Below, in pieces: positions 48,810 to 61,772 of a stretch of 64,000 nt of DNA. Made by a program: the position numbers and the translations under genes. Numbering within the stretch: position 1 is the first letter of the stretch; every line of letters starts with the position of its first letter. Source of the DNA: an uncultured Candidatus Nemicrothrix sp. (GTDB taxonomy: Bacteria > Actinomycetota > Acidimicrobiia > Acidimicrobiales > MedAcidi-G1). Under the pieces are notes generated by a model that was not told where the DNA came from, made no database searches, and saw only the letters and a list, made by a program, of their open reading frames with translations. The stretch covers positions 1 to 64,000 of the forward strand of contig CAJXKL010000007.1 in assembly GCA_913055915.1 (NCBI GenBank), in the 5' to 3' direction.

Positions 48810-51521
48810 ATGCAACAACCCCCCACCCACGAGACGACCGATGCCGAGTTGCGCTACGACATCAGGCGCCTCGGCAACCAACTCGGCGACACGCTCGTCC
48901 GACAGCACGGCCGTGACCTTCTTGACAGCGTGGAGCGCGTGCGGGCCCTCGCTCGCCGGGTGCGTCAGGATGCCGACGGCACCAACGTCTCACGTGAGCT
49001 CGCTGACCTGCTCGGCAGTGCCGACAATGACGAAGCCATCCTGCTGGTTCGGGCCTTCACCGTCTACTTCCACCTCGCCAACGTGGCCGAACAGGTTCAC
49101 CGCATCGAGGACCTGAACACCGGCGCAGGTGGTGTCGAAAAGCACTTCGACGAGACAATCCGGTCCCTCGTCGAAGCTGGTGTCCACCCGTCGGAAATCT
49201 CCGATCTGGTCAATCGAACCGAGTTGCGACCCGTGTTCACGGCGCACCCGACCGAGGCATCACGCCGGTCGATCCTCGGAAAGCTGGCAATGATCGCCGA
49301 CCACCTCGAGGGCCGCAGCGAGCACCGTAGGACCGAGTCCGACAGGCAGCGCATCGACCGTCGGATCGAAGAGCTGATCGAGGCCATCTGGCAGACCGAC
49401 GAGATCCGACAGGAGAGGCCCGACCCTTTCGACGAGGCCCTATCGGTTCTGTTCTACCTCGACCAGACGGTTCGCGAGGCCGTGCCCGACCTGCTCGACG
49501 ACATGGCCACCGCCCTCAATGCCATCGGAGGGCAGATGGAGGTAGGCCACTCCCCCATCAGGTTCGGCACCTGGGTGGGTGGCGACAGGGACGGCAACCC
49601 CAACGTGTCACCCGAAATGACCGAGGCGGTCCTAGGGCTCCAGCGCCAGCGTGCACTTGACCTGCTCATGGCAGCGGTCGTCGACCTTGGTGGCGACCTG
49701 AGCGTGAGCACCAGGGTTCAGGGAATCTCCGATGAGTTGTCGGCAGCGGTCCGTGAGGACAGCGCCCTGATCCCCGGGCAGGTGCCCGCACACGGCGACA
49801 GCGAGCCGTACAGGGCACGGTGCGCCGCCATCGGCCACCGGCTGGCGGACACCGCCAGGACCCCACCCGGCCCCGCTGCATACGACAGCCCGGCCGAACT
49901 TGACGCAGACCTCGCCGTCATGGACACCTCGCTCCGCTCCAACGGCGGTGCCCTGTTGGCCGACGGCCACCTCTCCCGGGTTCGACGAACCCTCGCCGCT
50001 GTCGGATTCCACATGGCCACGCTCGATATCCGCGAACACACCGACCGGCACCACGAGACCCTCGCCCGACTGTTCTCCGCTGTCGGGGTCGACTACGTGA
50101 GCGCCTCACCAGCGGAGCGAACCAGCATGCTGGCCGCCGAGTTGGAGAGCAGGCGTCCTCTCGCCCCACCCCACCAGGAAGATCCCGGTGATGCCTTGGC
50201 CCTGTTCCGCACCCTGCGGTCGATTCTGGACCGCGACGGCAACGAGGTCATCGAGAGTTACATCATCTCGATGACGCGTGGAGTCGACGACGTCCTGGCA
50301 CCCGTCCTGTTGGCCCGCGAGGTGGGCCTTGTCGACCTTGGCCATGACATCGCACGCCTGGGCTTTGTCCCTCTCTTCGAGACAATCGAGGACCTGAAAT
50401 CCATCGGGCCGGTACTGCGCTCCCTGCTGGAGGTCGGCCCCTACCGACGCCTCGTCGAACTGCGGGGCGACACACAGGAGGTGATGGTCGGATACTCCGA
50501 CTCGAACAAAGACGGGGGCATTACAACCTCACAGTGGGAGATCCACAAGGCCCTCCGGCAGATCCGTAAGGTGTCGGCCAAGACCGGGGTGAAGATCCGC
50601 GTGTTCCACGGCCGGGGTGGGACCATCGGCAGAGGTGGTGGGCCCACCCATGCGTCGATTCTGAGCCAGCCCAGTGGCGTACTCGACGGGCAGGTCAAGT
50701 TCACCGAGCAGGGCGAGGTGATTGCCGACAAGTACGCCCTTCCCGAGATCGCCAACCGGAACCTGAACCTGGCGCTTGCCGCCCTGACAGAAAGCTCGCT
50801 CGCGCACCGTACGCCACGCCACGACGACGCCACCGTCGCCCGCTGGTATGGGGTGATGGACAACGTCTCGGAAACCGCCTACAACGCGTACCGGGACTTC
50901 ATCGATGCACCCGGCCTGGTCGAGTACTTCACCGACTCGACCCCTGTCGAGGAACTGAGCTCGATGAACATCGGTTCAAGGCCGTCGCGTCGCTCATCGG
51001 CGATAACCGGCATCGACGGCCTACGTGCCATCCCATGGGTCTTCGGGTGGACCCAGTCCCGTCAGATCATCCCCGGTTGGTTCGGTGCCGGTTCAGGCCT
51101 CGAAGCCTCTCGCATTGCCGGACACGGCGATGACCTTTCCGACATGTACCGGAGTTGGAACTTCTTTCGAACCTTCATTTCCAGCGTCGAGATGACGCTC
51201 GCCAAGACCGACCTTGCAATCGCACGCCACTACGTAGAGCGCCTTGTGGACCCCGACCTCCACCCGCTACTGGACCTGGTGGCAGCGGAGCATGACCGCA
51301 CCGCCGAACAGGTGGCCCTGATCACCGGCTCCGATCTGCTCGACGACAAACCACTCCTGCGTCGAACCCTTGAGGTCCGCGACACCTACCTGGATCCCCT
51401 GAACGTCCTACAGGTGGAGTTGCTCGCCCGCTTCCGACAGGGTGACGACTCCCCCGAAGCCCACAGGGCCCTCCTGTTGACGATCAACGGGATAGCAGCA
51501 GGCCTGCGCAACACCGGCTAG
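48810..51521 (+). CDS. ppc: Phosphoenolpyruvate carboxylase
   Basis: A 903-residue enzyme forming oxaloacetate from PEP and bicarbonate. Signature regions: catalytic His146 in FTAHPTEASRRSILGK, WVGGDRDGNPNVS, VMVGYSDSNKDGG, FHGRGGTIGRGGGPTH and the C-terminal RNTG end. Length and motif order are standard. Convergent with coxE. Together with PPDK and the CitE-like lyase it supplies anaplerotic C4 acids. Confidence 0.95.
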   Translation: MQQPPTHETTDAELRYDIRRLGNQLGDTLVRQHGRDLLDSVERVRALARRVRQDADGTNVSRELADLLGSADNDEAILLVRAFTVYFHLANVAEQVHRIEDLNTGAGGVEKHFDETIRSLVEAGVHPSEISDLVNRTELRPVFTAHPTEASRRSILGKLAMIADHLEGRSEHRRTESDRQRIDRRIEELIEAIWQTDEIRQERPDPFDEALSVLFYLDQTVREAVPDLLDDMATALNAIGGQMEVGHSPIRFGTWVGGDRDGNPNVSPEMTEAVLGLQRQRALDLLMAAVVDLGGDLSVSTRVQGISDELSAAVREDSALIPGQVPAHGDSEPYRARCAAIGHRLADTARTPPGPAAYDSPAELDADLAVMDTSLRSNGGALLADGHLSRVRRTLAAVGFHMATLDIREHTDRHHETLARLFSAVGVDYVSASPAERTSMLAAELESRRPLAPPHQEDPGDALALFRTLRSILDRDGNEVIESYIISMTRGVDDVLAPVLLAREVGLVDLGHDIARLGFVPLFETIEDLKSIGPVLRSLLEVGPYRRLVELRGDTQEVMVGYSDSNKDGGITTSQWEIHKALRQIRKVSAKTGVKIRVFHGRGGTIGRGGGPTHASILSQPSGVLDGQVKFTEQGEVIADKYALPEIANRNLNLALAALTESSLAHRTPRHDDATVARWYGVMDNVSETAYNAYRDFIDAPGLVEYFTDSTPVEELSSMNIGSRPSRRSSAITGIDGLRAIPWVFGWTQSRQIIPGWFGAGSGLEASRIAGHGDDLSDMYRSWNFFRTFISSVEMTLAKTDLAIARHYVERLVDPDLHPLLDLVAAEHDRTAEQVALITGSDLLDDKPLLRRTLEVRDTYLDPLNVLQVELLARFRQGDDSPEAHRALLLTINGIAAGLRNTG

Positions 51522-51605
51522 GCCGACACTGGCCAACGCCACGTTGAGATGGGAACCGGCTGTGTCCGGCAGCGCAGCGATTTACGAAGGATGAGCAGAC
51601 GTCAG

Positions 51606-51645
51606 GCGTAGCCGGATCCCAGTCAGAACGAGATCGGGGCTACGC
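51606..51645. terminator. Convergent inverted repeat between ppc and coxE
   Basis: GCGTAGCC (51606-51613) and GGCTACGC (51638-51645) form an 8-bp stem with an inner GATC repeat; the second arm runs into the last coxE codons. It could terminate transcription in both directions. Confidence 0.4.
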
Positions 51646-52755
51646 GTCGATGGCTTCAGCCAGGGCCTTCAGGGAGTTGAGGCTGTGCCCCTCGAGGAAC
51701 CTGTCGACGTGGGGCAGGGCAGCCGCCATTCCACGTGCCAGGGGCTCGTAGCCGGGCGAGGCCTTCAGCGGGTTCACCCAGACCACCTGGTGGGTGACCC
51801 TCGCCAGCCTCGCCATCTGCTCCTCCATGAGCTCGGGCTCCCCGCGGTCCCAACCGTCGGACAACACGACGATGGTCGCACCCCGGGCCATGCCTCGCAC
51901 ACCCCATGAGTCGTTGAACTCCTTCAACCCGTCACCCAGCCGTGTTCCACCAGACCAGTCGGTGACGGTGAGCGCTGCCGCTGAAAGGGCGGCATCGGGA
52001 TCACGGGTGGACAGTTCGCGGGTGAGGCGGGTCAGGCGGGTTCCGAGGGCGAAGGCCTCGACGTCGCGACGGCCGACCATTGCGGCGTGCACGAAGCGGA
52101 CGAGCGCACGCGCGTAGGGCTCCATCGAACCGCTCACGTCCAGCAGCAGAACCAGCCGGCGTGGCCGGTCCCCGGCTTCGGTGAACACCCGACACATCGG
52201 CTCTCCGCCGGTGCGTAGCGCCTCGCGCACGGTTCGACGAAGGTCGGGACGCCCTCGTCGGGCAGATGGCCTCCGGCGCCTGCAGGGTCGGAGGGAACCA
52301 CCTATACGCATTCGCATGATGAGGTCATACAGCTCGTCAAGTTCGTCGTCGGTGCACTGCGCAAAGTCCCTTGCGCCCAGAACCTCGGCCCTGGAGTAGC
52401 GCACGCTGATGACGTCACGGTCTGCATCCGTTTCGTCGTCGGCCTCGTCCGCAGCAGGTGCCTCGTCCAGCAGCAGGGTGAGCGAGGTCGGGTCCGTGGC
52501 TGTCCCGAGATCCACGATGCCCCCCAGCCAATGGAAGCGGAACACCTCGTCGTAGATGGCGATGTCCTCGGGCCGGGTGAGAAGGGTCGCCCTGCCCGAC
52601 CAGTAGACCCCGCTGTGGGTGTCAGCCCCCACTTCGGCCAGGGCACGTCCGAAATCCAGGGTGCTGCCGACAGGCACCGGCAGGCCAGCTGCGCGAAGTG
52701 CCGTCACGAAGTTGACCATGTGTCGGTCAAGCGTCCGCTCGACCGTGGCCTCCAT
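51640..52755 (-). CDS. coxE: VWA-domain protein, CoxE-like
   Basis: A 371-residue protein of the CoxE family, partner of a MoxR ATPase in maturation of CO-dehydrogenase-type molybdenum enzymes. A MIDAS motif DVSGSM is at residues 206-211, with TDWSGGTRLGDGL and LSDGWDRGEP completing the metal site. The N-terminal half has HMVNFVTALRAAGLPVPVGSTLDFGRAL. ATG 52755 lies four bases past the coxD stop; the ORF's upstream extension belongs to coxD. Confidence 0.88.
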   Translation of the reverse strand: MEATVERTLDRHMVNFVTALRAAGLPVPVGSTLDFGRALAEVGADTHSGVYWSGRATLLTRPEDIAIYDEVFRFHWLGGIVDLGTATDPTSLTLLLDEAPAADEADDETDADRDVISVRYSRAEVLGARDFAQCTDDELDELYDLIMRMRIGGSLRPCRRRRPSARRGRPDLRRTVREALRTGGEPMCRVFTEAGDRPRRLVLLLDVSGSMEPYARALVRFVHAAMVGRRDVEAFALGTRLTRLTRELSTRDPDAALSAAALTVTDWSGGTRLGDGLKEFNDSWGVRGMARGATIVVLSDGWDRGEPELMEEQMARLARVTHQVVWVNPLKASPGYEPLARGMAAALPHVDRFLEGHSLNSLKALAEAIDA

Positions 52756-52759
52756 CTGG

Positions 52760-53671
52760 TCAGGCCCCGCGTGCTGAGGTGAGCAGGTCGCCAAACCCCC
52801 GGGAACGGACCCGACCCTGGTCTTCGCGGTACTTGAGGAGCGTTCCGATGGTGGTGTCGATGGCCGCAGCATCGAGGTCGTCGACCCCGACCAGCACCAG
52901 CGCCTCTGCCCAATCGAGGCTCTCTGCCACACCCGGCGGCTTGTAGAGGCCCATCTCCCTCAACTGGGCTGCCACGAGCGCCACATCCCTGGCAAGCGAG
53001 ATGGGAACGTGTGGTGCCCTGACCTTCAGGATCTCGACCTCACGGTCGACGCCGGGGTGCTCGACCCAGTGGTAGATGCAGCGGCGCTTGAGCGCATCGT
53101 GCACGTCGCGTGTGCGGTTGGAGGTAATCACCACCACCGGCGGAACCACAGCCGTAAACGTTCCAAGCTCTGGAATCGTTACCGCGTAGTCGGAGAGGAT
53201 CTCGAGAAGGAACGCCTCGAACTCGTCATCGGCCCTGTCGACCTCGTCGATGAGCAGGACCGGTGGTGGCCCATCGGTCGTGGCCAGTGCCCGGAGCAGG
53301 GGACGGCGCACGAGGAAGCGCTCCTGGTAGAGCTCATCTTCGAGGTCGCTGACATCTGCCCCTGAGGCTGTTCCGGCAGCTTCGGCTGCACGCAGGTGGA
53401 GGAGTTGCCTTGCGTAGTCCCACTCGTAGACCGCCTGGGCGGAGTCGAGGCCCTCGTAGCACTGCAGGCGTATCAACTCGCCGCCTGACCATGTGGCGAG
53501 GGCCTTTCCCACCTCTGTCTTGCCGACCCCGGCCTCACCCTCGAGCAGCAGCGGGCGCTGCAACCTGAGAGCCAGGAAGATCGCCGTAGCCAGACCCTCG
53601 TCAGCCAGGTACTCCCGGCCTGCCAGTGCCTCGACCACATCGTCGACGGCTGCTACATCGTGAACGCCCAT
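52760..53671 (-). CDS. coxD: MoxR-family AAA+ ATPase, CoxD-like
   Basis: A 303-residue MoxR ATPase. Walker A GEAGVGKTE (residues 45-53), Walker B VLLIDEVDRADDEFE, sensor 1 VVITSNRTRDVHDALKRRCIYHWVEHP, and the C-terminal lid. CoxD with CoxE reorganises the copper-molybdenum active site of form I CO dehydrogenase. RBS not obvious. TAGCCT lies about 24 bases upstream. Operon-linked to coxE; separated from coxM by 68 bases with no coxL between. Confidence 0.92.
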   Translation of the reverse strand: MGVHDVAAVDDVVEALAGREYLADEGLATAIFLALRLQRPLLLEGEAGVGKTEVGKALATWSGGELIRLQCYEGLDSAQAVYEWDYARQLLHLRAAEAAGTASGADVSDLEDELYQERFLVRRPLLRALATTDGPPPVLLIDEVDRADDEFEAFLLEILSDYAVTIPELGTFTAVVPPVVVITSNRTRDVHDALKRRCIYHWVEHPGVDREVEILKVRAPHVPISLARDVALVAAQLREMGLYKPPGVAESLDWAEALVLVGVDDLDAAAIDTTIGTLLKYREDQGRVRSRGFGDLLTSARGA

Positions 53672-53739
53672 AACGTCAGGCTAGCGAAGCGTGGACCTGC
53701 AGCACTTGCGGGCAGCCGGGCTACCGCAACAGGTTCGGG

Positions 53740-54560
53740 TCAGCGACCCGACTCTTCGAGCCCGCGTCGGGTGAGAACCCGGGCAAGGTGGCAGCGGTAG
53801 TCGACAGAGGCGTTCAGGTCGGCCGTGGGCTCGAGCCCGTCGGCAGCCAGTGCTGCGGCATCTTCGGCCGACGCCCCTGAGGTGACTGCCGCCTCGACGC
53901 CAGCGGCCCGAACTGGGCGGGCATCCATGTTGACGAGACCCACACCGCAGGTTCCGCCGTCGACGACGACGGCTGCGCCGACGATCGCCCAGTCCTGGGC
54001 ACGGCGGTTGAACTTCTGGAAGGACCAGGTTGCGTCCGGCCTCCTGGGGATGCGTACCTCGGTGAGCATCTCGTCATCGGCAATGGCTATCTCGAGGAAG
54101 CCGGTGAAGAAGTCGTCTGCCTGGACCTCGCGGCTGCCACCCGGCCCGCTGACCACCAGGCTGCCCCGCAGGGCGATGACGGTGGCGGGAAGGTCCGATG
54201 CGGGATCTCCGTGTGCCAGCGAGCCACCGAGGGTCCCCCTGTGGCGTACCTGTGGGTCTCCCACCCTGGAGGTGGCGGCAGCAAGGAGCCCCGCCTCGGT
54301 GTTCACCAGGTCGCTGAGCTCGACGTCGCGGTGGCGCGTGAGGGCTCCGATGGCAATGTGGTCACCGTCTTCGCGAATATAGGAGAGGTCGGACAGCCGG
54401 CCTACATCGATGACCATGGAAGGCGCAGCCAGCCGGTACTTCATGAGCGGGAGCAGGGAGTGACCGCCGGCCAACAGCTTTGCCTCGTCGCCGTGCTCTG
54501 CGAGCAGGGTCAGGGCATGGTCGACCGATTCGGCCCTCTCGTAGTCGAATGCAACCGGGA

Positions 54561-54564
<4 letters not shown>
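53740..54564 (-). CDS. coxM: FAD-binding (medium) subunit of a CO dehydrogenase/xanthine dehydrogenase-type enzyme
   Basis: A 274-residue FAD-binding PCMH/CODH medium subunit: AGGHSLLPLMKYRLA (FAD pyrophosphate loop), GALTRHRDVELSD, RHRGTLGGSLAHGDPASDLPATVIAL, QKFNRRAQDWAIVGAAV. It passes electrons from the Fe-S subunit to quinone or another acceptor. Overlaps coxS by four bases (ATGA). Confidence 0.9.
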
Positions 54565-55022
<458 letters not shown>

Positions 55023-55122
55023 CGGTGCTCTCCTCTCATCTCATAGTTTGGATCCGTCGACCGTCGGTCGAAGCGTTGCGACGGTGCGTGACTCTAGCCC
55101 CGGGGTGCCTTCTGGTCGGCAT

Positions 55123-55917
55123 TCACGGAGCCAGCCGCATCAGTGCCCTCAGCGCTGACAGGCCACCGACCACAGTCATCGCGACGAGCGCCACAAGGCC
55201 CGGCCAGGTCAGGTCCCATGACATCTCGCCGACAAAACCCTGGCGTGAGAGTCGCATCACGTTCGTGAGCGGGTTCAGGCGTGCAGCGTCGTGCAGCCAA
55301 CCGTCCAGGAAATCGATGGGCACCTGCCCGATGGACAGGAACATGCTGGAAAAACCGATCACCTGGACGATCATCATCGAACGTAGGGACCGGAGCCGGT
55401 AGGCGACCGTTAGGCCCATCAGGCAGAAGACGACCGCCATTCCAGCCGTTGCCACGTACAGGCTGACGAGCCCGGGGATCCCGCCGGGCAACTCCAGGCC
55501 ACCCAGAGCAGCCACACCGAGGACGCCGGTTGTCGGAATGATCGAGCGCACGGCGCTGTAGCCGATGGTTCCTACGAGAATCGGAAGGCGGCTGCCCGGA
55601 ATCAGGAGCAGGCGGTCGAAGAAACCGTTCTCCAGGTCGTCGGCGGCTGACATCGCTCCACCTACGCCGGCAAATACGGCGCCCTGAAGAGCCGCATACG
55701 GAGCCATCCAGTTGAAGACGTTGGAGGTGCCGTAGCCCTCGATCCGGGTCAGCGAGCTGAACGCCCCGGTGAAGCTGACCACGAAGAAGACCGGCATTAC
55801 GACGGTCGGAATAAGGAGCACGGGGCGCGCCCGGAGGCGCTGGAGGCCCCGTACACATATTGCGAGGCTCACGTTCCAGCCGTGGCCGGCACCGGTGGCG
55901 ACGGTTGCAATGTTCAT
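55123..55917 (-). CDS. ABC-2 type exporter permease
   Basis: A 264-residue DrrB-type permease with six membrane segments (about 28-48, 65-85, 107-130, 143-165, 171-190, 230-250). Motifs typical of ABC-2 permeases are ENGFFDRLLLIPGSRLPILVG and LNPLTNVMRLSRQGF. The ATG at 55917 overlaps the preceding permease gene (ATGA). Forms a transporter with the other permease and the DrrA-type ATPase; substrate likely a lipid or drug. Confidence 0.88.
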   Translation of the reverse strand: MNIATVATGAGHGWNVSLAICVRGLQRLRARPVLLIPTVVMPVFFVVSFTGAFSSLTRIEGYGTSNVFNWMAPYAALQGAVFAGVGGAMSAADDLENGFFDRLLLIPGSRLPILVGTIGYSAVRSIIPTTGVLGVAALGGLELPGGIPGLVSLYVATAGMAVVFCLMGLTVAYRLRSLRSMMIVQVIGFSSMFLSIGQVPIDFLDGWLHDAARLNPLTNVMRLSRQGFVGEMSWDLTWPGLVALVAMTVVGGLSALRALMRLAP

Positions 55918-56714
55918 GGTGTCGCCAACCTCCGATTCAGCGCCACGACAGCAGCCGAGATCGATACAGCTGCCAGGACGGCGGGCAGGCCAAGGGCCTG
56001 GAGGGCATCTGCCGACGACCAGCCGTTGATGACCAGCCGGCGGACAGGGTTGATGATCCAAGACAGCGGGTTGTTCTCGGCCACCACCTTGAACCATCCG
56101 CTCATGAGGTTTGTCGGGAAGAAGGCCGAACTCATGAAGATGGATACGAAGATGAGCGGGAACGTTGCACCGACCGCCTCCTGGGAACCGGTCCGAAACG
56201 CCATCACCTGTGCAAGGCCACCTATGACGAGAACCAGCAGGGCCGCCACCACCACGAGCACCAGCATCGCGCCCAGGCCGCCGGCCACCTGGGCGCCGAA
56301 CACCAGGAACAGGGCCAGGATCACGATTGTCTTCACCGAAGCCACGACGGCTGCCCCGGCCAGGCGTCCGAGGAGAATCGGCCAGCGGGCGACCGGTGAT
56401 GCCAACAGGCGGTCCAGGAACCCGTTTTCTATGTCGAGGGCCAACTCGGAACCGGCTGCCGTGGCTCCGAACGAGACCGCCTGGACAATGCAGGCCGGAA
56501 GGATGAAGTCCAGGAACGAGTCGACCTCGGGGAACCCCGGCATGTCGAGGACCCGGCTGAACTGCTTGGTGTAGACCGCTGCCAACAGCAGTGGAAAGAT
56601 GAGCCCCGGCATGACCGAGAGCAGTTGCCGCCTCTCACCCACCACGGACCGACGTGTCAACTCCCACGTCTGGGAGCCGGCGGTCAGGACTCCCGACATT
56701 CCCGAGCCTGTCAC
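55914..56714 (-). CDS. ABC-2 type exporter permease
   Basis: A 266-residue permease, clearly a paralogue partner of the preceding one: ENGFLDRLLASPVARWPILLGR and NNPLSWIINPVRRLVI, plus a FFPTNLMSGWFKV segment before the last helices. GTG start overlaps the ATPase stop (GTGA). Two different permeases suggest a heterodimer. Confidence 0.88.
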   Translation of the reverse strand: MTGSGMSGVLTAGSQTWELTRRSVVGERRQLLSVMPGLIFPLLLAAVYTKQFSRVLDMPGFPEVDSFLDFILPACIVQAVSFGATAAGSELALDIENGFLDRLLASPVARWPILLGRLAGAAVVASVKTIVILALFLVFGAQVAGGLGAMLVLVVVAALLVLVIGGLAQVMAFRTGSQEAVGATFPLIFVSIFMSSAFFPTNLMSGWFKVVAENNPLSWIINPVRRLVINGWSSADALQALGLPAVLAAVSISAAVVALNRRLATP

Positions 56715-57661
56715 TGCTCGTCTCCAGAGCCCTCCAGGCGACGTCCTGTGGCATGTGCAAATACGTCGTCGAGGCTGGGAGCGTCCAACTCCAGGTGGAT
56801 AACCGTCACCCCGGCCGTGTCCAGCGCCCGGACCACAGCGGCTACCCGGGTGGCACCCTCGGTCAGGCCGATGGCGACGCGTCCCCCCCTGGATGGCCGC
56901 TCCTCGCCGAAGCCCGTCATGACGTCTCGGGTTGTCGCCACATGCTCCTGGTCGATCTCGACCCGGAGCGTCGGCGCACCCACGGTTGCCTTGAGTTCGG
57001 TGGGTGTCCCCTCGCGTACCAGCCTGCCCGCGTCGATGATGGCGACCCGACCCGCCAACTGGTCGGCCTCCTCAAGGTACTGCGTGGTGAGGAAGACCGT
57101 TGTTCCCAACTCTGCGTTGAGGCGCCTGACCTCCTCCCAGAGTGCCTGACGGCTGGTCGGGTCCAGCCCCGTGGTCGGCTCGTCAAGGAACAGGATCTGC
57201 GGCTCGTGCACGAGTGAGAGTGCAAGGTCGAGGCGCCTCCTCATCCCACCCGAGTAGGTTCCGACCCGCCTGTCGGCCGCAGCTGTCAGGCCGACCCTCT
57301 CGAGCAGTTCCGGGCCTCGCATCCGGATAACCGAGCGTGGTATACCGTGCAAGACGGCCTGCAGGCGAATCAACTCGTTGCCTGTCATGAGAGGATCGAT
57401 GGCAGCATCCTGGAGGGCCACGCCTATCAACCTCCGGATGTCACCGGCCTGGGTCCTGACATCGCAGCCGCCCACCCTGGCCGAACCGGACGTGGGATGG
57501 AGCAGGGTCGTCAGCATCCTGACGACGGTGGACTTGCCGGCTCCGTTGGGGCCGAGGAATCCGAAGACCTCACCCTCGTCGACGCTCAGGTCCACGCCAT
57601 CGACGGCGACGACGGCGCCGAAATGCCTGACGAGACCCGATGCCTCGATAACGACCGTCAT
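56711..57661 (-). CDS. DrrA-family ABC exporter ATP-binding protein
   Basis: A 316-residue ATPase: Walker A GPNGAGKST, Q-loop VALQDAAIDPLMTG, signature YSGGMRRRLDLALSL, Walker B ILFLDEPTTGLDP, H-loop LTTQYLEEADQL, then the C-terminal DrrA-specific regulatory tail (SLDDVFAHATGRRLEG). DrrA-type pumps export daunorubicin, antibiotics or, in actinobacteria, lipids. First of a three-gene operon separated from ftsB by a 160-base spacer containing a palindrome. Confidence 0.92.
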   Translation of the reverse strand: MTVVIEASGLVRHFGAVVAVDGVDLSVDEGEVFGFLGPNGAGKSTVVRMLTTLLHPTSGSARVGGCDVRTQAGDIRRLIGVALQDAAIDPLMTGNELIRLQAVLHGIPRSVIRMRGPELLERVGLTAAADRRVGTYSGGMRRRLDLALSLVHEPQILFLDEPTTGLDPTSRQALWEEVRRLNAELGTTVFLTTQYLEEADQLAGRVAIIDAGRLVREGTPTELKATVGAPTLRVEIDQEHVATTRDVMTGFGEERPSRGGRVAIGLTEGATRVAAVVRALDTAGVTVIHLELDAPSLDDVFAHATGRRLEGSGDEQ

Positions 57662-57760
57662 GTTCTCACCGCCACGGAACCTCGTTTACCTAGATCTACC
57701 TTCGTCGGTTCACGTGGCCACAACCGCATGCCGCCGACTGCCAACGAAGGGGAACACCGA

Positions 57761-57774
57761 CGACGCTAGCGTCG
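57761..57774. promoter_or_regulatory. 14-bp palindrome between ftsB and the DrrA operon
   Basis: CGACGCTAGCGTCG is a perfect palindrome in the 160-base region 57662-57821, the only long gap in this minus-strand stretch. It may be an operator of the exporter operon or part of an ftsB terminator. Confidence 0.4.
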
Positions 57775-57821
57775 ACACCTACCCGGGCCTGAGTCCGGCC
57801 GAAACCCCGGCGGATGACGGA

Positions 57822-60878
<3,057 letters not shown>

Positions 60879-60884
60879 GACCGG

Positions 60885-61772
60885 TCAGGAACCTCCGCCG
60901 ACCCCATCAGGGGATGCCGGGCCGGCTGGCGGTACGACCCGTCCGACAGCGTTGTCCCACGTGCCGTACCGAGGGTCGACTGAGATGTCACGGGTGAGTG
61001 TGGCCATATGGAGGATCACGCCCGGGAGGCGCTCTCCGAGGGTGTCGAACGGAGCAGGGTCGACGACACCCGGCTGATCGATGCGGATCACATGGAACCC
61101 AAACTGGCTGGGCACCGGACCCACCAGGTCGTCTCCCTCACTCAGAGCACCGAGTACCGCCCGCTCATAGGTCGGCACGAATGACCCGATCGGCGCACAG
61201 CCCAACTCGCCACCCCTGACGGCCGAGCCGGGGTCCTGGGAGAGTTCACCTGCCAGGTCGGCGAAGTCCTCGCCAGACCCGAGGCGATCCAGAATTGCCG
61301 AGGCTTCACCCTCGCCTGAGACCAGAATGTGGCTGGTGCACAGGTCGTGGCCGACAACTCCTGATCCGGCTTCGTATGCGGCCTTCACGGCATCGCCGCC
61401 TGCAACAACCATGTCCAGAGCAGCCTGCCAGCGCATGAGCGTTGACAGGACCGGCACCTCGGGGTCGAGTCCGGCAACGATCAGCCTGTCGCGTGCCGCA
61501 TCAAGGTCCTCGGTGCCCGCCTCGAGGCCGTGCTCGGCCAACATGTCGATAACAGCCTCGTAGCGGACCATCTGGTCGAGCACCTCGACAACACCATCGG
61601 TGCTCATGGTGGTGTCCACCGAACCGGGTCCGTAGCTGTCCTCGACCAGCTGGGTCAACGCCGCGCGGTCGATGGTCGTGGCACCCACCTCGAGGGCAAC
61701 CTCGGATGCACCGCAGGCAGCGGCGACCATGGCGGTCACGAGCACCAGCGGGGTCAGTCGGGAGAGGAACAT
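60885..61772 (-). CDS. Peptidylprolyl isomerase lipoprotein (SurA/PrsA-like)
   Basis: A 295-residue secreted foldase. Lipobox VAAAC with Cys20, an N-terminal helical SurA_N-like region, and a parvulin rotamase domain (CTSHILVSGEGEASAILDRLGSGEDFADLAGELSQDPGSAVRGGELG, then FVPTYERAVLGALSEGDDLVGPVPSQFGFHVIRI). The ATG at 61772 overlaps the mfd stop (TGATG). Compared with the mycobacterial order, it replaces LpqU between mfd and eno. Confidence 0.9.
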   Translation of the reverse strand: MFLSRLTPLVLVTAMVAAACGASEVALEVGATTIDRAALTQLVEDSYGPGSVDTTMSTDGVVEVLDQMVRYEAVIDMLAEHGLEAGTEDLDAARDRLIVAGLDPEVPVLSTLMRWQAALDMVVAGGDAVKAAYEAGSGVVGHDLCTSHILVSGEGEASAILDRLGSGEDFADLAGELSQDPGSAVRGGELGCAPIGSFVPTYERAVLGALSEGDDLVGPVPSQFGFHVIRIDQPGVVDPAPFDTLGERLPGVILHMATLTRDISVDPRYGTWDNAVGRVVPPAGPASPDGVGGGS

